Source: Sphingomonas aliaeris
GTDB taxonomy: Bacteria; Pseudomonadota; Alphaproteobacteria; Sphingomonadales; Sphingomonadaceae
DNA length: 64,000 bases
NCBI RefSeq assembly: GCF_016743815.1
Contig: NZ_CP061035.1
Span: 746,501 to 810,500, forward strand
Reading direction: 5' to 3'
Shown piece after piece: positions 36,915 through 46,926 of the stretch (within the stretch, counting starts at the first letter, position 1; each line of letters begins with the position of its first letter). The notes under the pieces were generated by a model. That model worked only from the letters and a program-made list of their open reading frames with translations, did no database searches and was not told the origin of the DNA. The translations under genes and the position numbers were made by a program.

Positions 36915-39900
36915 ATGAGCTTCCGCAACATCTCCGCTTGGTCGATCCGGAACCCGATTCCATCGATCGTCCTGTTCGTCATGCTGACGGTGGCGGGGCT
37001 TGTCAGCTTCATGCGGATGGACGTCAACAACCAGCCGGATATCGATTTCCCGGTCGTGATCGTGCAGATCTCGCAACCGGGTGCGGCGCCGTCGGAACTC
37101 GAAAACCAGGTCACGCAAAGGGTCGAGGCTGCGGTTCGCAGCCTGCAGGGCATCGACGAGATCAACTCGACCGTACAGGAAGGCAATTCCACCACAGTCG
37201 TCCAGTTGGCGATCGGCACCCCGATCGACCGTGCGGTCGAGGATGTCCGATCCTCGATCCAGCAAATCCGCGGCGACCTGCCGGAGGGAATCCTCGAACC
37301 GCAGGTGATGCGCGCGAACACGACCGGCGACGATCTTGCGAGCTATGCCGCGATTTCGACCGACATGACGATCGAACAGCTCAGCTGGTACATCGACAAC
37401 ACGGTATCGCAGGAACTGCTGTCGGTGCCGGGCATGGCGGCGGTCGGCCGCAACGGCGGCGTCAGCCGCGAGATCCGGGTGATCCTCGATCCGCTGAAGC
37501 TGCAGGCGCAGGGCATCACCGCCAGCGCGGTGAATCAGCAATTGCGCCAGGTGAATTTGAATGCCTCTGGCGGCCGCGCAGAAATCGGTGGGGCGGAGCA
37601 ATCCGTCCGCGTGCTGGGCAATGCGCAGACCGCCTATGCGCTCGGGCAGCAGCAGATCGTCGTCGGTGGCGGCCGGACGGTTCGGCTTGCCGATCTGGGG
37701 CAGGTGCGCGACCTGTTCGCGGAACAGCGCTCGTCCTCGCAGCTCGACGGTCGGGAAGTCCTCAGCTTCGATTTCCAGCGCGCCAAGGGCGGGTCCGACG
37801 TGACCATCTTCAAGGAAGCGCAGAAGAAGCTGGCGGACCTGGAAAAGCGTAACCCGCAGGTCCGCTTCCAGCTCATTTCCGACAGCGTGAAATATACGGA
37901 GGCGCAGTATCACTCCGCGATGGAGGCGATGCTGGAGGGCGCGCTGCTCGCGGTCGTCGTGGTCTATCTGTTCCTCCGTGACTGGCGCTCGACGATCATC
38001 TCCGCGCTTGCCATCCCTCTGTCCGCTATCCCGACCTTCTGGTTCATGGATATGCTCGGCTTCACGCTCAATAACATGACGCTGATGGCGCTCAGCCTCG
38101 TCGCGGGCGTGCTGGTCGACGATGCGATCGTGGAGATCGAGAACATCGTTCGCCACATGCGCATGGGCAAGAGCGCGTATCAGGCATCGATCGACGCAGC
38201 GGACGAGATCGGGCTGGCGGTGCTGGCGACGACGATGTCGATCGTCGCCGTGTTCCTGCCGGTCGGCCTGATGCCGGGCATCTCGGGCCAGTTCTTCAAG
38301 AATTTCGGCCTGACCGTCGTCGTCTCCGTGCTGCTGAGCCTCGCGGTCGCGCGACTGATCACGCCGATGATCGCGGCCTACTTCTTGAAGGCGAAGGGCC
38401 AGGCGTCGCACGGTGAAGGCAAGCTGATGGACCTGTATATGGTCACGCTGCGCTGGACGCTGCGGCACCGCTGGTCCGCGGTCGTCGCCGGTGTCGTGGC
38501 GTTCGCGATGACGGTCGCGTTGATGGTCATGCTGCCCAAGACGTTCCAGCCGGAACGCGATCTGGATGCGTCGACTGCCTTGGTCACGATGGTTCCCGGG
38601 ACGACGTTGGCCGACACGCAGGCAGTTGTCGCACGCGTCACCCGCCTGTTCGAACAGCAGCCGGACGTCGAGCATGTCTACGCACGCGCGTTCGTCGGCA
38701 ATGGCCGGGTCCGTGCGATCTTCAAGAAGGACAAGTCGATGTCGAGCGTTCAGTTCGAACGGTCGATGTCGCCACAGCTTGCCGCCATTCCGGACGCGCG
38801 CGTCGCCTTCCGGTCGCAGAACGGCTGGGGCGGTAGCGGACGACAATTGTCGATCGTGCTGGGGGAGACGATCCGAAGAAGCTGACCCAGACTGCGCTGC
38901 AACTTGTGGATCAGATGGGCAAGGTCCCCGGGCTGATTGCGCCGCGGATCGAGGGCGATCTGTTGCGCCCCGAAATTGTCATCACGCCGCGAATGGATTT
39001 GGCTGCGAACCTTGGCGTCACGACGCAGGCTCTGTCGTCCGCGATCCGCATCGCGACTTTGGGCGACATTGACCAGAACAGTGCGCGATTCTCGCTCAGC
39101 GACCGCCAGATACCGATCCGCGTTGCACTGAACCAGACAGCGCGACAGAAATTGTCGACGATCCAGAACCTGCCCGTCGCGACGCAGAGTGGCGGCTCCG
39201 TGCCGCTCAGCCTCGTTGCGGCGATCAGCTTCGGTGCCGGTCCGACGCAGATCGAACGCGTCGCGCAGAAACGCCAATTGACCGTCGGCACCGATCTCGC
39301 GCCCGGCCTGATCAGCGGCGATGCGCAGAAGCTGATCCACGCCTTGCCGATCATGAAGAACATGCCGATCGGCGTGGGCGAACTGGTCGTCGGTTCGGAC
39401 AAGTGGCAGGCAGAGATGATCACCAACTTCATGATCGCGCTAGCGTCGGGTTGCTTCCTCGTCTTCGCGGTGCTGGTGCTGCTCTACCGCCGCGTGCTGC
39501 CGCCGTTGGTTAATATGGGCTCGCTGCTGCTCGCGCCGCTCGGTGGGTTGCTCGGGTTATTGGTGACGGGTCAGCCAATGTCGATGCCGGTTTATATCGG
39601 TATCATCATGCTGTTTGGCATTGTCGCGAAGAACTCGATCCTGCTGATCGATTTCGCGCTGGACGAGATGGCGAAGGGCGTGCCGCTGTTCGATGCGATC
39701 ATGGATGCCGGGCACAAGCGTGCGCAGCCGATCGTGATGACGACGGTGGCGATGGTCGCCGGCATGCTGCCCACCGCACTCGCGCTGAACGGAGACGGCT
39801 CTGCGCGCGTGCCGATGGGCATTACGGTGATCGGCGGGCTGACGCTATCGACCCTGCTGACGCTGCTGATCGTGCCCGCAAGCTTCAGCCTGGCGGCGAG

Positions 39901-40057
39901 CATCGAAGTGTGGATCGGGCCGAAGCTGCGCCGCAGCCTGTTGACCTATCAGCCGGGCGACGACGGAACCGACGTGATCGATCACGATCCGACGGCCCGC
40001 CTGCCGGGTACGCCGCCGCGTCTGAAAAGCAGCGACGGTCCGCAGCCTGCCGAGTGA
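36915..40057 (+). pseudogene. RND multidrug efflux permease (single-base frameshift)
   Basis: The intact gene would encode 1047 residues, the usual length for AcrB-type inner-membrane pumps. The first frame holds the N-terminal membrane helix, the porter domain and the first five or more membrane helices including GVLVDDAIVEIENI (helix 4, the proton-relay aspartates); the second holds the rest. The frame is lost at the five-G run 38861-38865: with six G it would read LGGDDPKKLTQTAL and join the second frame exactly. Without repair the pump is split into 656 and about 383 residues. A homopolymer error is likely. The adaptor gene ends 5 bp upstream. Confidence 0.88.
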
Positions 40058-40064
40058 CGGACGG

Positions 40065-40081
40065 CCCGGCGTCGTGCCGGG
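40065..40081. terminator. Short GC hairpin between convergent genes
   Basis: CCCGGC (40065-40070) pairs with GCCGGG (40076-40081) around GTCGT, between the efflux permease and mscL. No T tract follows. Confidence 0.35.
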
Positions 40082-40105
40082 GCGTTACGCGCAAGCTCGT
40101 CGCGT

Positions 40106-40546
40106 TCAGACCCGTGGGCGGGCCTTCAGTTCGTCGCGAATCTCGCGCAGCAAGGCAATGTCCGCCGGCTCCGCGGCCGGAGTGGCGGGGGCTTCGTCCG
40201 CTTTCGGGATGAGGCGGTTTACTGCGCGGATGAGCATGAAGATGATGAACGCCAAGATGATGAAGTTCACCGCGGCGGTGATGAACGCGCCGTAGCCGAG
40301 CAGGGGTACGCCGGCCTTTTTAAGCGCGGCATAGTCGGACGATCCTGCCAGCGCCGATGGCACCTTGCCCAGGATGATGAAGTAGCTGGAAAAATCCAGT
40401 CCGCCGAAGATCTTGCCGACGATCGGCATGATCACGTCGTCGGTCAGCGAGGTGACGATCTTGCTGAACGCGGCGCCGATGATCACCGCGACGGCGAGAT
40501 CGAGCACGTTCCCCCGCATGACGAAGGTCTTGAACTCCTTGAACAT
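40106..40546 (-). CDS. mscL: Large-conductance mechanosensitive channel
   Basis: A 146-residue protein with the MscL N-terminus MFKEFKTFVMRGNVLDLAVA, the first pore helix (about 17-40), a periplasmic loop, the second helix (about 78-102) and a charged cytoplasmic C-terminal bundle (ALLREIRDELKAR). It opens under membrane tension to release solutes during osmotic downshock. ATG 40546 follows GGGAG; the longer in-frame upstream sequence is not MscL-like. Divergent from lemA. Confidence 0.95.
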   Translation of the reverse strand: MFKEFKTFVMRGNVLDLAVAVIIGAAFSKIVTSLTDDVIMPIVGKIFGGLDFSSYFIILGKVPSALAGSSDYAALKKAGVPLLGYGAFITAAVNFIILAFIIFMLIRAVNRLIPKADEAPATPAAEPADIALLREIRDELKARPRV

Positions 40547-40628
40547 GACGTGCTCCCTTCCGATTTCACTTAACCTTGGTGATGCTAAGCGCGTATCATG
40601 GCGCTTGCCAAGGCTTTGGAGGGTGAAC

Positions 40629-41219
40629 ATGAAGTATCGTGCCGTTTTCGCAGTGATGTCCGCAACCGCGCTGGGCGCATGCGGCGTCAACAGCGTTCCC
40701 ACCGCCGAAGAGAATGCGAAGGCGAAGTGGGCCGACGTGCAGAACCAGTATCAGCGCCGTTCCGACCTGATCCCGAACCTCGTCGCGACGGTCAAGGCGG
40801 CCGGCGCGCAGGAGAAGGCGATCCTGACCGAAGTGACGCAGGCTCGCGCCTCTGCCAATCAGGTGCAGGTGTCCGGGGACGACCTGACCGATCCGAACAA
40901 GATGGCCGCCTATCAGCGCGCGCAGGCCGGCGTGACGCTGTCGTTGCAGCGCTTGCAGGAGGCCTATCCCGAGCTGAAGAGCCAGGGCAATTACACCACG
41001 TTGATGAGCCAGCTGGAGGGTACCGAGAACCGCGTGACGATCGCGCGTAACGATTACAACCAGGCGGTGCAAAGCTACAACACGACGATCCGCACCTTCC
41101 CCGATGCGATCGGTGCGAAGATCTTCTACGGTGCCAAGCCGATGACCCCGTTCCAGGCGACGACGCCGGGGGCCGAGACCGCACCGTCGGTCGCCAATGC
41201 CTTCGGGAACAACAGCTGA
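40629..41219 (+). CDS. lemA: LemA family lipoprotein
   Basis: A 196-residue protein: lipoprotein signal with Cys in LGACG (about residue 18), then the long antiparallel helical LemA domain containing WADVQNQYQRRSDLIPNLV, the family hallmark. GGAGG precedes ATG 40629. It heads a LemA/TPM/TPM cluster; such trios are widespread and are linked by inference to membrane protein quality control or stress. Confidence 0.92.
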   Translation: MKYRAVFAVMSATALGACGVNSVPTAEENAKAKWADVQNQYQRRSDLIPNLVATVKAAGAQEKAILTEVTQARASANQVQVSGDDLTDPNKMAAYQRAQAGVTLSLQRLQEAYPELKSQGNYTTLMSQLEGTENRVTIARNDYNQAVQSYNTTIRTFPDAIGAKIFYGAKPMTPFQATTPGAETAPSVANAFGNNS

Positions 41220-41245
41220 TCTTCGTTCATCCAGGGGACCGCGTG

Positions 41246-42133
41246 ATGCGTTCGCTCCATCTGTTGCTCGCCCTGATCGGCCTGATGCTGATCGGGGCGA
41301 CCCCGCTCGCCGCGCAGACTTTCCCCAAGTTCACCGGCCTCGTCGTAGACGACGCCAACGTCCTGCCGCCCGCAACCGAAGCGGAACTGACCGCCAAGCT
41401 GCAGGCGTTGCAGAAGGATACCAAGCGCCAGCTTGTCGTCGCGACGATCGGTGATCTGCAGGGGTATCCCCTCGAAGATTACGGCTACAAGCTCGGGCGC
41501 GCCTGGGGCGTGGGGTTGAAGGATGTCAACAACGGCGCGATCATGTTCATCGCGCCGAACGCGCCGGCGGGGCAGCGCGGGGTTCGGATAGAGGCCGGCT
41601 ACGGCCTCGAACCCTTCCTCACCGACGCTCTGTCGAGCGTCATCATCAACAACGACATGCTACCTAAGCTGCGCGCGGGCGACATTCCGGGTGCTATGAA
41701 CGCGGGGGCGGACGCGATCATCCAGCAATTGCGATCGTCGCCGGAGGAAGCGCAAGCTCGGGTGGACGCCGCGGTGGCCGAGTTCGACAAAGCCAATAAA
41801 CGAGGAGCGCGGCGCGACGGTGGCTTCCCGATCGGCGCCGTCATCGTGGTGATGGTCGTCGGGATCATGGCGCTGTCGTTCATGCGCCGGGGTTCCGGCA
41901 AGCGCTATAACGCTGACGACGATCGAAACGGCGGGGGCGGAAGTGGCGCCCTGCCGATCATCTTGTGGTCGATCGCCAACGAAATCGGCAACAGCGCGAT
42001 GCGTGGCGGCGGCGGCGGCGGCGGTGGTTGGGGCGGTGGCGATAGCGACGGTGGCGGCGGCTGGGGTGGCGGTGGCTTTTCCGGCGGCGGCGGCGGCGAT
42101 TTCGGGGGCGGTGGCGCCTCGGGGAGTTGGTGA
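41246..42133 (+). CDS. TPM domain membrane protein with Gly-rich tail
   Basis: A 295-residue protein: signal peptide (about 1-24), TPM domain (about 30-150, LVVDDANVLPPATEAELTAKL region) and a membrane helix (about 190-210), then a long Gly/Trp/Ser-rich tail ending in FGGGGASGSW. The TPM (TLP18.3/Psb32/MOLO-1) domain in plants acts in photosystem repair; bacterial members sit next to LemA. ATG 41246 is chosen, with a GTG three bases upstream as alternative. The stop overlaps the next start by one base. Confidence 0.9.
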   Translation: MRSLHLLLALIGLMLIGATPLAAQTFPKFTGLVVDDANVLPPATEAELTAKLQALQKDTKRQLVVATIGDLQGYPLEDYGYKLGRAWGVGLKDVNNGAIMFIAPNAPAGQRGVRIEAGYGLEPFLTDALSSVIINNDMLPKLRAGDIPGAMNAGADAIIQQLRSSPEEAQARVDAAVAEFDKANKRGARRDGGFPIGAVIVVMVVGIMALSFMRRGSGKRYNADDDRNGGGGSGALPIILWSIANEIGNSAMRGGGGGGGGWGGGDSDGGGGWGGGGFSGGGGGDFGGGGASGSW

Positions 42134-42804
42134 TGCACATTACGCCCGAGGATCGCGCCAAGGTTTCGGCAGCGGTGGCTGCCGCGGAACTGGATACGGC
42201 CGGCGAGATCGTGACGATCGTCGCACGCCGGTCGGACAAGTATAACGACGTGGCGGCGCATGCCGGGGTGCTGGCGATGCTGATCGTCCTGGCCGCGCTG
42301 TCGATCTGGCCGGGGATCGCGGATCGGCTGCACGCGCTCGTCTACGATCCGTGGACCGCGGGCGAGCATCAGGGCGCGCTGTACGGCATCGCCTTGCTCC
42401 TCGCGGCGGTCGCTTTCCTCGCCGCGCGCTATGCGCTCTCACCGATCAAGCTGCGGATCGCGGTGACGCCGGGTGCGACAAAGACGCGGCGGGTGCGGGC
42501 GCGCGCGCTCGACCTGTTCCGGTCGAGTGCCGAGAAGCGCACGATCGGCGCGACGGGCGTACTTATCTATCTCAGCCTCGAGGAACATCGCGCCGAACTG
42601 ATCGCGGACAGCGCGATCCATTCCAAAGTCGCGCCGGAAACATGGGGCGCGGCGATGGCGGCGCTGATCGCGGCGGTGAAGGACGGGCGTCCGGGCGACG
42701 GCATGGCAGAGGCGGTCAGGCAGGTCGGCATCGTGCTGGCCGCGCACTTTCCACGGGCGGAGGACGATCGCAACGAACTGCCCGACCGGTTGATCGAACT
42801 GTGA
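42133..42804 (+). CDS. TPM domain protein, second
   Basis: A 223-residue TPM-family protein with N-terminal TPM-like features (ITPEDRAKVSAAVAAAEL), two membrane helices (about 45-65 and 80-100) and a C-terminal part of the domain (LIYLSLEEHRAELIADSAIH, cited by region). Unlike the preceding TPM gene it lacks a signal peptide and Gly-rich tail. Its start overlaps the upstream stop (TGATG), and its own stop overlaps a possible NUDIX start, giving a tight operon. Confidence 0.87.
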   Translation: MHITPEDRAKVSAAVAAAELDTAGEIVTIVARRSDKYNDVAAHAGVLAMLIVLAALSIWPGIADRLHALVYDPWTAGEHQGALYGIALLLAAVAFLAARYALSPIKLRIAVTPGATKTRRVRARALDLFRSSAEKRTIGATGVLIYLSLEEHRAELIADSAIHSKVAPETWGAAMAALIAAVKDGRPGDGMAEAVRQVGIVLAAHFPRAEDDRNELPDRLIEL

Positions 42805-42806
42805 GC

Positions 42807-43319
42807 ATGGATCCCGAAGAGACCGTCTGGCAGGGCAAGTATATCGCCGCCAAACGCTGGGGGGCGTGGGAATACGTCTCCCGCGCGCGTGGGATCCAGG
42901 CCGCCGTTATCGTGGCGATCGAGGACGGGCACGTCATCCTGGTCGAGCAATATCGCGTGCCCCTCGGCCGTCGCTGCCTGGAACTGCCCGCCGGGCTGGT
43001 CGGCGACGAGACCGAGGGCGAGAGCGTCGAAGCGTCCGCCGCTCGTGAACTGGAGGAGGAGACCGGATACCGGGCGGACCGTATCGTCTCGCTCGGCAGC
43101 TTCTATTCGTCGCCCGGCATGGTCAGCGAGGGCTTCACGCTGGTTCGGGCGACTGGCTTGACCAAGGTCGGCGAGGGCGGCGGGACGGTGGACGAGGATA
43201 TCGTCGTTCACCGGGTGCCGCTGTCGGAGCTTTCCGCTTTCGTCGCGGAGAAGCGTGCGGCGGGGGTGGGAATCGACGTTAAGATGCTGCTGTTGCTGAG
43301 CGGGGACCTGCTGGCGTAG
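42807..43319 (+). CDS. NUDIX hydrolase (ADP-ribose pyrophosphatase-like)
   Basis: A 170-residue NUDIX enzyme. The Nudix box is visible at about 75-97: G-x5-E-x7-REL-x2-E-x2-GY, with AARELEEETGY carrying the metal-binding glutamates; LELPAGLVGDE precedes it as in ADP-ribose pyrophosphatases (NudF). GTG 42801 overlapping the upstream stop is an alternative start. The stop codon lies in the loop of a strong terminator. Substrate is inferred. Confidence 0.88.
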   Translation: MDPEETVWQGKYIAAKRWGAWEYVSRARGIQAAVIVAIEDGHVILVEQYRVPLGRRCLELPAGLVGDETEGESVEASAARELEEETGYRADRIVSLGSFYSSPGMVSEGFTLVRATGLTKVGEGGGTVDEDIVVHRVPLSELSAFVAEKRAAGVGIDVKMLLLLSGDLLA

Positions 43320-43337
43320 GCCAGCGGGGGTTTTTTT
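43307..43337 (+). terminator. Rho-independent terminator overlapping the NUDIX stop codon
   Basis: CCTGCTGGC (43307-43315) pairs with GCCAGCGGG (43320-43328) around GTAG, which contains the TAG stop, and seven T follow two G. The end of the gene is therefore also the terminator. Confidence 0.8.
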
Positions 43338-43353
43338 GGTGGTGCTCCCCGGG

Positions 43354-43384
43354 GCAGGTGCTTCGACAGGCTCAGCACGAACGG
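43354..43384. repeat. Half copy of repeat family D
   Basis: A single arm, GCAGGTGCTTCGACAGGCTC followed by AGCACGAACGG, without its partner, directly upstream of family E copy 2. Confidence 0.65.
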
Positions 43385-43418
43385 GGATGGATGTTCCTGT
43401 CTCCGATCCGTTGCCATC

Positions 43419-43492
43419 CGTTCGTTTGAGCAAAGTCGAGAAACAGCCGCGGGCTTGTGGTGGCGGTTTCTCGACTTCGCTCGAAACGAACG
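43419..43492. repeat. Palindromic repeat, family E copy 2
   Basis: Left arm 43419-43444 begins CGTTCGTTTGAGCAAAGTCG and right arm 43466-43492 begins GTTTCTCGACTTCGCTCGAA; two mismatches relative to a perfect inverted repeat. The gap 43320-43640 consists of these repeats and holds no gene. Confidence 0.82.
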
Positions 43493-43517
43493 GTGTGGGA
43501 GGGGAGGGCATTTCCCC

Positions 43518-43589
43518 GCCCGTTCGTGCTGAGCCTGTCGAAGCACCTGTCGGTGTGCCTGACCTTCGACAAGCTGCGGGCAAACGGTG
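43518..43589. repeat. Palindromic repeat, family D copy 3
   Basis: Left arm CCCGTTCGTGCTGAGCCTGT and right arm CCTTCGACAAGCTGCGGGCA enclose a short loop, as in the other family D copies. Confidence 0.78.
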
Positions 43590-43640
43590 GTTTGGGACTG
43601 TCAGTTCACCGTCACCGGCGATTACGAGCGCCGTATGATG

Positions 43641-43922
43641 CTACCGGAAATTATCCGCGTAAGCCTGGAGCTTCAGTTTGCGCTCGGGTGCGGGGAACAG
43701 GGTGAAGGCGAGGCCTTCGCGCTCGGCATAGGCGACGGCGGCTTCCTGCGTGGGGAAGCCGATGCGGACCTGATCGCGGGTATCGCCGGAGCCGGCCCAG
43801 CCGGTCAGCGGATCGGCCTTCTTCGCCTCGGACGGTGCGAATTCCAGCACCCAATTGTCGGTGCGGGCGCGGCCGGACTGCATGGCGTTTTTCGGGCGCT
43901 GATAGATGCGGGCGGTGGTCAT
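43641..43922 (-). CDS. NDUFS4-type complex I accessory subunit (ETC_C1 domain)
   Basis: A 93-residue protein matching the NADH:ubiquinone oxidoreductase 18 kDa/NDUFS4 family, an accessory complex I subunit found in alphaproteobacteria and mitochondria. ARIYQRPKNAMQSGRARTDNWVLEF (cited by region, 4-28) and the AEREGLAFTLFPAPERKLK segment are diagnostic. AAGGACC precedes ATG 43922; longer upstream frames overlap hrpB. The other nuo genes are not in the window. Confidence 0.87.
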   Translation of the reverse strand: MTTARIYQRPKNAMQSGRARTDNWVLEFAPSEAKKADPLTGWAGSGDTRDQVRIGFPTQEAAVAYAEREGLAFTLFPAPERKLKLQAYADNFR

Positions 43923-43950
43923 GGGCTGGTCCTTCGAATCTCGATACGCC

Positions 43951-46476
43951 TTATCGCGGTTGTCGGGCGCGTGCATCCGCATTTTTCGTCCGCATCGTCG
44001 CAGTCGCGGCGGCGGGGTCGTCGGGCCAGGGGTGCCGGGGATAGCGGCCGCGCATCTCGCGCGCGACATCCGCCCAGCTGCCGGCCCAGAATCCCGGCAG
44101 GTCGCGCGTCGTCTGGATCGGGCGGCCGGCGGGCGAGGTGAGGCTCAGGACCAGCGGGACGCGCCCTCCGCCGATCGCCGGATGCACCGCCAGCCCGAAC
44201 AATTGCTGCGGACGAAGATCGACGCGCGGTCCCCCCCTCCGCCGCATAGTCAATCGGATGGCTCGACCCGGCGGGACTGTCGAAATGCGTCGGGGCGAGC
44301 CGGTCGATCGCGCGCATCGCATCCCAGCCGACGATACCGCGCAAGGCATCGGTCAGCGCGCCGGGATCGATCGACGACAGGCGGCGCTTGCCCTCCAGCA
44401 ATGGTGCGAGCCACTCGTCGGCGCGTGCGAGCAAGGCTGCGTCGTCAAGCTCCAGGTCCGCGCCGCCATGCGCGGCGGCAAAGGCGGCGCGGTGGCGAAG
44501 CGCGGTCGCCGCGTCGCTCCACGGCAGCAGGTCCAGACCGTGCGCCCGTATGCCATCCAGCAATGCGGCGGCGATGCTCGCGGGGTCGGCGGCGGCATCC
44601 GGACCGCTGGCCAGCCGGATCGCGCCCAGCCGCCGTTCGCGCATCGTCTGAACGCCACCGGTCGCCGGGTCGAACGTCACGGTATGGCGCGTCTCGATCC
44701 GGTCGCCGAACAACGTCTCGACCGTCGTCAGGTCGATCGCCGCGGCGGAGAGGATGCGGGCGCCCGATGCCATGCCCTGCGTCTCCGCCACCGCGAGCCA
44801 GTCGTTGCGCGCCAGCGCGGAGGTCGGATCGAGCCGGAATCCGCGTCCGCCTACCGATGCCCATGTTTCGCCGGATGCGTCGCGACGGCGGGCGATGCGG
44901 TCCGGGAAGGCGAGTGCGATGGCGATGGCGACATCTTCCCCCCTTCCGCTTGCGGGAGGGGTCGGGGGAGGGGAGGCTCGGCGGGCATCCCCGACCCCTC
45001 CCCAGCCCCTCCCGCGAGCGGGAGGGGAGCAAGGCTGGCCCAGCGCTTGGCCAGCTTGCGCCCGGCCTCGGCGCGTTGCCCGCGCTCGCCACGCCAGCGG
45101 CGCAACCGGCTTTCGATATCCGGGTCGTTGCCGCCCAGCCCGCGCTCGCCGAGCAGAACCGCGACCTGTGCGGCGACATCGGCCAGCCCCATCTCGCCTG
45201 AGCGGACCAGCATGTGGCCGAGGCGTGGCGGCAGGGGCAGGCGCGCGATGGCGTGGCCGTGCGGGGTCGGTCGCCCGTCGGCATCGATCGCCTCCAGCGC
45301 AGCCAGTCGCGATCGGGCCTCCGCGACGGCGGCGGCGGGTGGTGGATCGAGCCAGGCCAAGGTCCGCGGATCGGCCACGCCCCACAAGGCGCAGTCCAAA
45401 GTCAGCGCGGACAGGTCGGCTTCCAATATCTCCGGCGGATCGAAGCGTGGTAGGCCGGCGGTCGCGGCTTCCTCCCACAGGCGATAGGCGGTGCCCGGTC
45501 CCTGCCGCGCGGCCCGGCCCGCGCGCTGCGTGACGGACGCCTGGCTCGCGCGTTCGGTGACGAGGCGTGTCATCCCCGCCGCGCGGTCGTAGCGCGGGCG
45601 CCGGGCCAGCCCGGAATCCACGACGACGCGAATGCCGTCCAGCGTCAGGCTCGTCTCCGCGATCGCCGTCGCAAGCACGACCTTGCGGAGGCCATGCGGG
45701 TCGGGCTGGATCGCGGCGCGCTGTGCCGCCGGATCGAGGCTGCCGTGCAGGCGATGCAGTACGATGCCGTCGCCAAGGCCATCCAGCCGCTCGGCCGTGC
45801 GTTCGATCTCCGCCACGCCGGGCAGGAAGGCCAGCACGCCGCCTTGTTCCTCGCGCAAGGCGGTGCGGATCGCGGCGGCGACCGAATCCTCGATCCGGCT
45901 TTCGGCCGCGCGACCGATATGGCGGAGCGTGAGCGGATAGGAGCGTCCCTCGCTCTCGATCACCGGCCCGCCGAGCAGATCGGAAAAGCGCGCACCGTCC
46001 AAGGTCGCCGACATTGCGACCAGCCGGAGGTCGGGCCGCAATGCGCCTTGCACGTCGAGTGCCAGCGCAAGTCCGAAATCGCTGTCGAGGCTGCGTTCGT
46101 GAACCTCGTCGAACAGCACCGCCGACACGCCGGCGAGTTCGGGATCGGTCTGGATGCGGCTGACGAAGATGCCCTCCGTCACGACCGTGACGCGGGTGCG
46201 TGCCGATCGCTTGCTGTCCATCCGCGTCGCATAGCCATAGGTTTCGCCCAGTTTCTCGCCCGCCTGCGATGCCATCCGTTCGGCCGCGGCGCGCGCGGCG
46301 AGGCGGCGCGGGGACAGGAGCAGGATCTCGCCGGTGCACCAAGCCTCCCCCAGCAGGGCCGGGGCGACCGCGGTCGTCTTGCCCGCACCCGGCGGGGCGA
46401 CCAGCACGGCATTCGTCGCATTTCGCAGCGCGGCGACCAGATCGGGCAGGACCGCGTGGATCGGAAGCGAGGTCAT
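43951..46476 (-). pseudogene. hrpB: ATP-dependent helicase HrpB (two frameshifts, one in an inserted repeat)
   Basis: With two single-base corrections the gene encodes 841 residues. N-terminal half: APPGAGKTTAVAP (Walker A), LFDEVHERSLDSD (DEVH box), SATLDGARF and the motif VI region TQRAGRAARQGPGTAYRL. C-terminal half: the HrpB_C domain (HFDSPAGSSHPIDYAAEGG and PRVDLRPQQLFGL). Frame is lost first near 44936-44941 (a six-C run; seven would restore it) inside a palindromic repeat at 44936-45029 lying in the coding sequence, and again at the seven-C run 44231-44237 (six would restore it). ATG 46476 starts at MTSLPIHAVLPDL. HrpB is a DEAH RNA helicase of uncertain cellular role. Confidence 0.88.
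44936..45029. repeat. Palindromic repeat, family B, inside hrpB
   Basis: Arms CTTCCGCTTGCGGGAGGGGT and CCCCTCCCGCGAGCGGGAGG in inverted orientation around a G/C-rich centre. It encodes about 31 residues (APLPLAGGAGEG...PLPQAEGG) not present in HrpB homologues, between KLAKRWASL and the DVAIAIALAFPDR stretch. Confidence 0.82.
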
Positions 46477-46926
46477 GCGAGATCGAGTTGATTCGGGGCC
46501 AAGTTGACGAAGTTGACGACACGTACGTGCCTTTGTCGCCCCCGGTACGGGTTGGTCTGGCCGATGGTGGAGGGAAGGGGTGCGCAATCGGGTCACGTCC
46601 GCAATGCTGTGGCACGATCCGCCCGCTGTAGGACAGGGGCATTTTTCTTGGGCGGTTCTATCGTCGTCGTTCCGGACCGTTTCGGGATCTACGCGTCGCA
46701 GCGATGTCGGCGGGTATTCATCTACATCATTTGGTGGCCGCGCGGCATCGGTATGCCCGGACGCTACCCACCCCCGGCCCCTCCCTTACAGGGGGGAGCA
46801 GGATTGCGGACTCTGGGACGCGTGCGGATTTCGGGAGGATCACGGCCGGGCACGCTTAATCTCGATCGGGTCCTAGTATCTCACGATACCACGATGCTAG
46901 CGTGCGCTGCACAACGGAGCATTTGC
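46477..46926. other. Divergent gap with a half repeat
   Basis: About 450 bp between hrpB and the CDF transporter gene. A half copy of repeat family A lies at 46764-46800 (ACGCTACCCACCCCCGGCCC). No gene or structured RNA was recognised in the rest. Confidence 0.5.
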
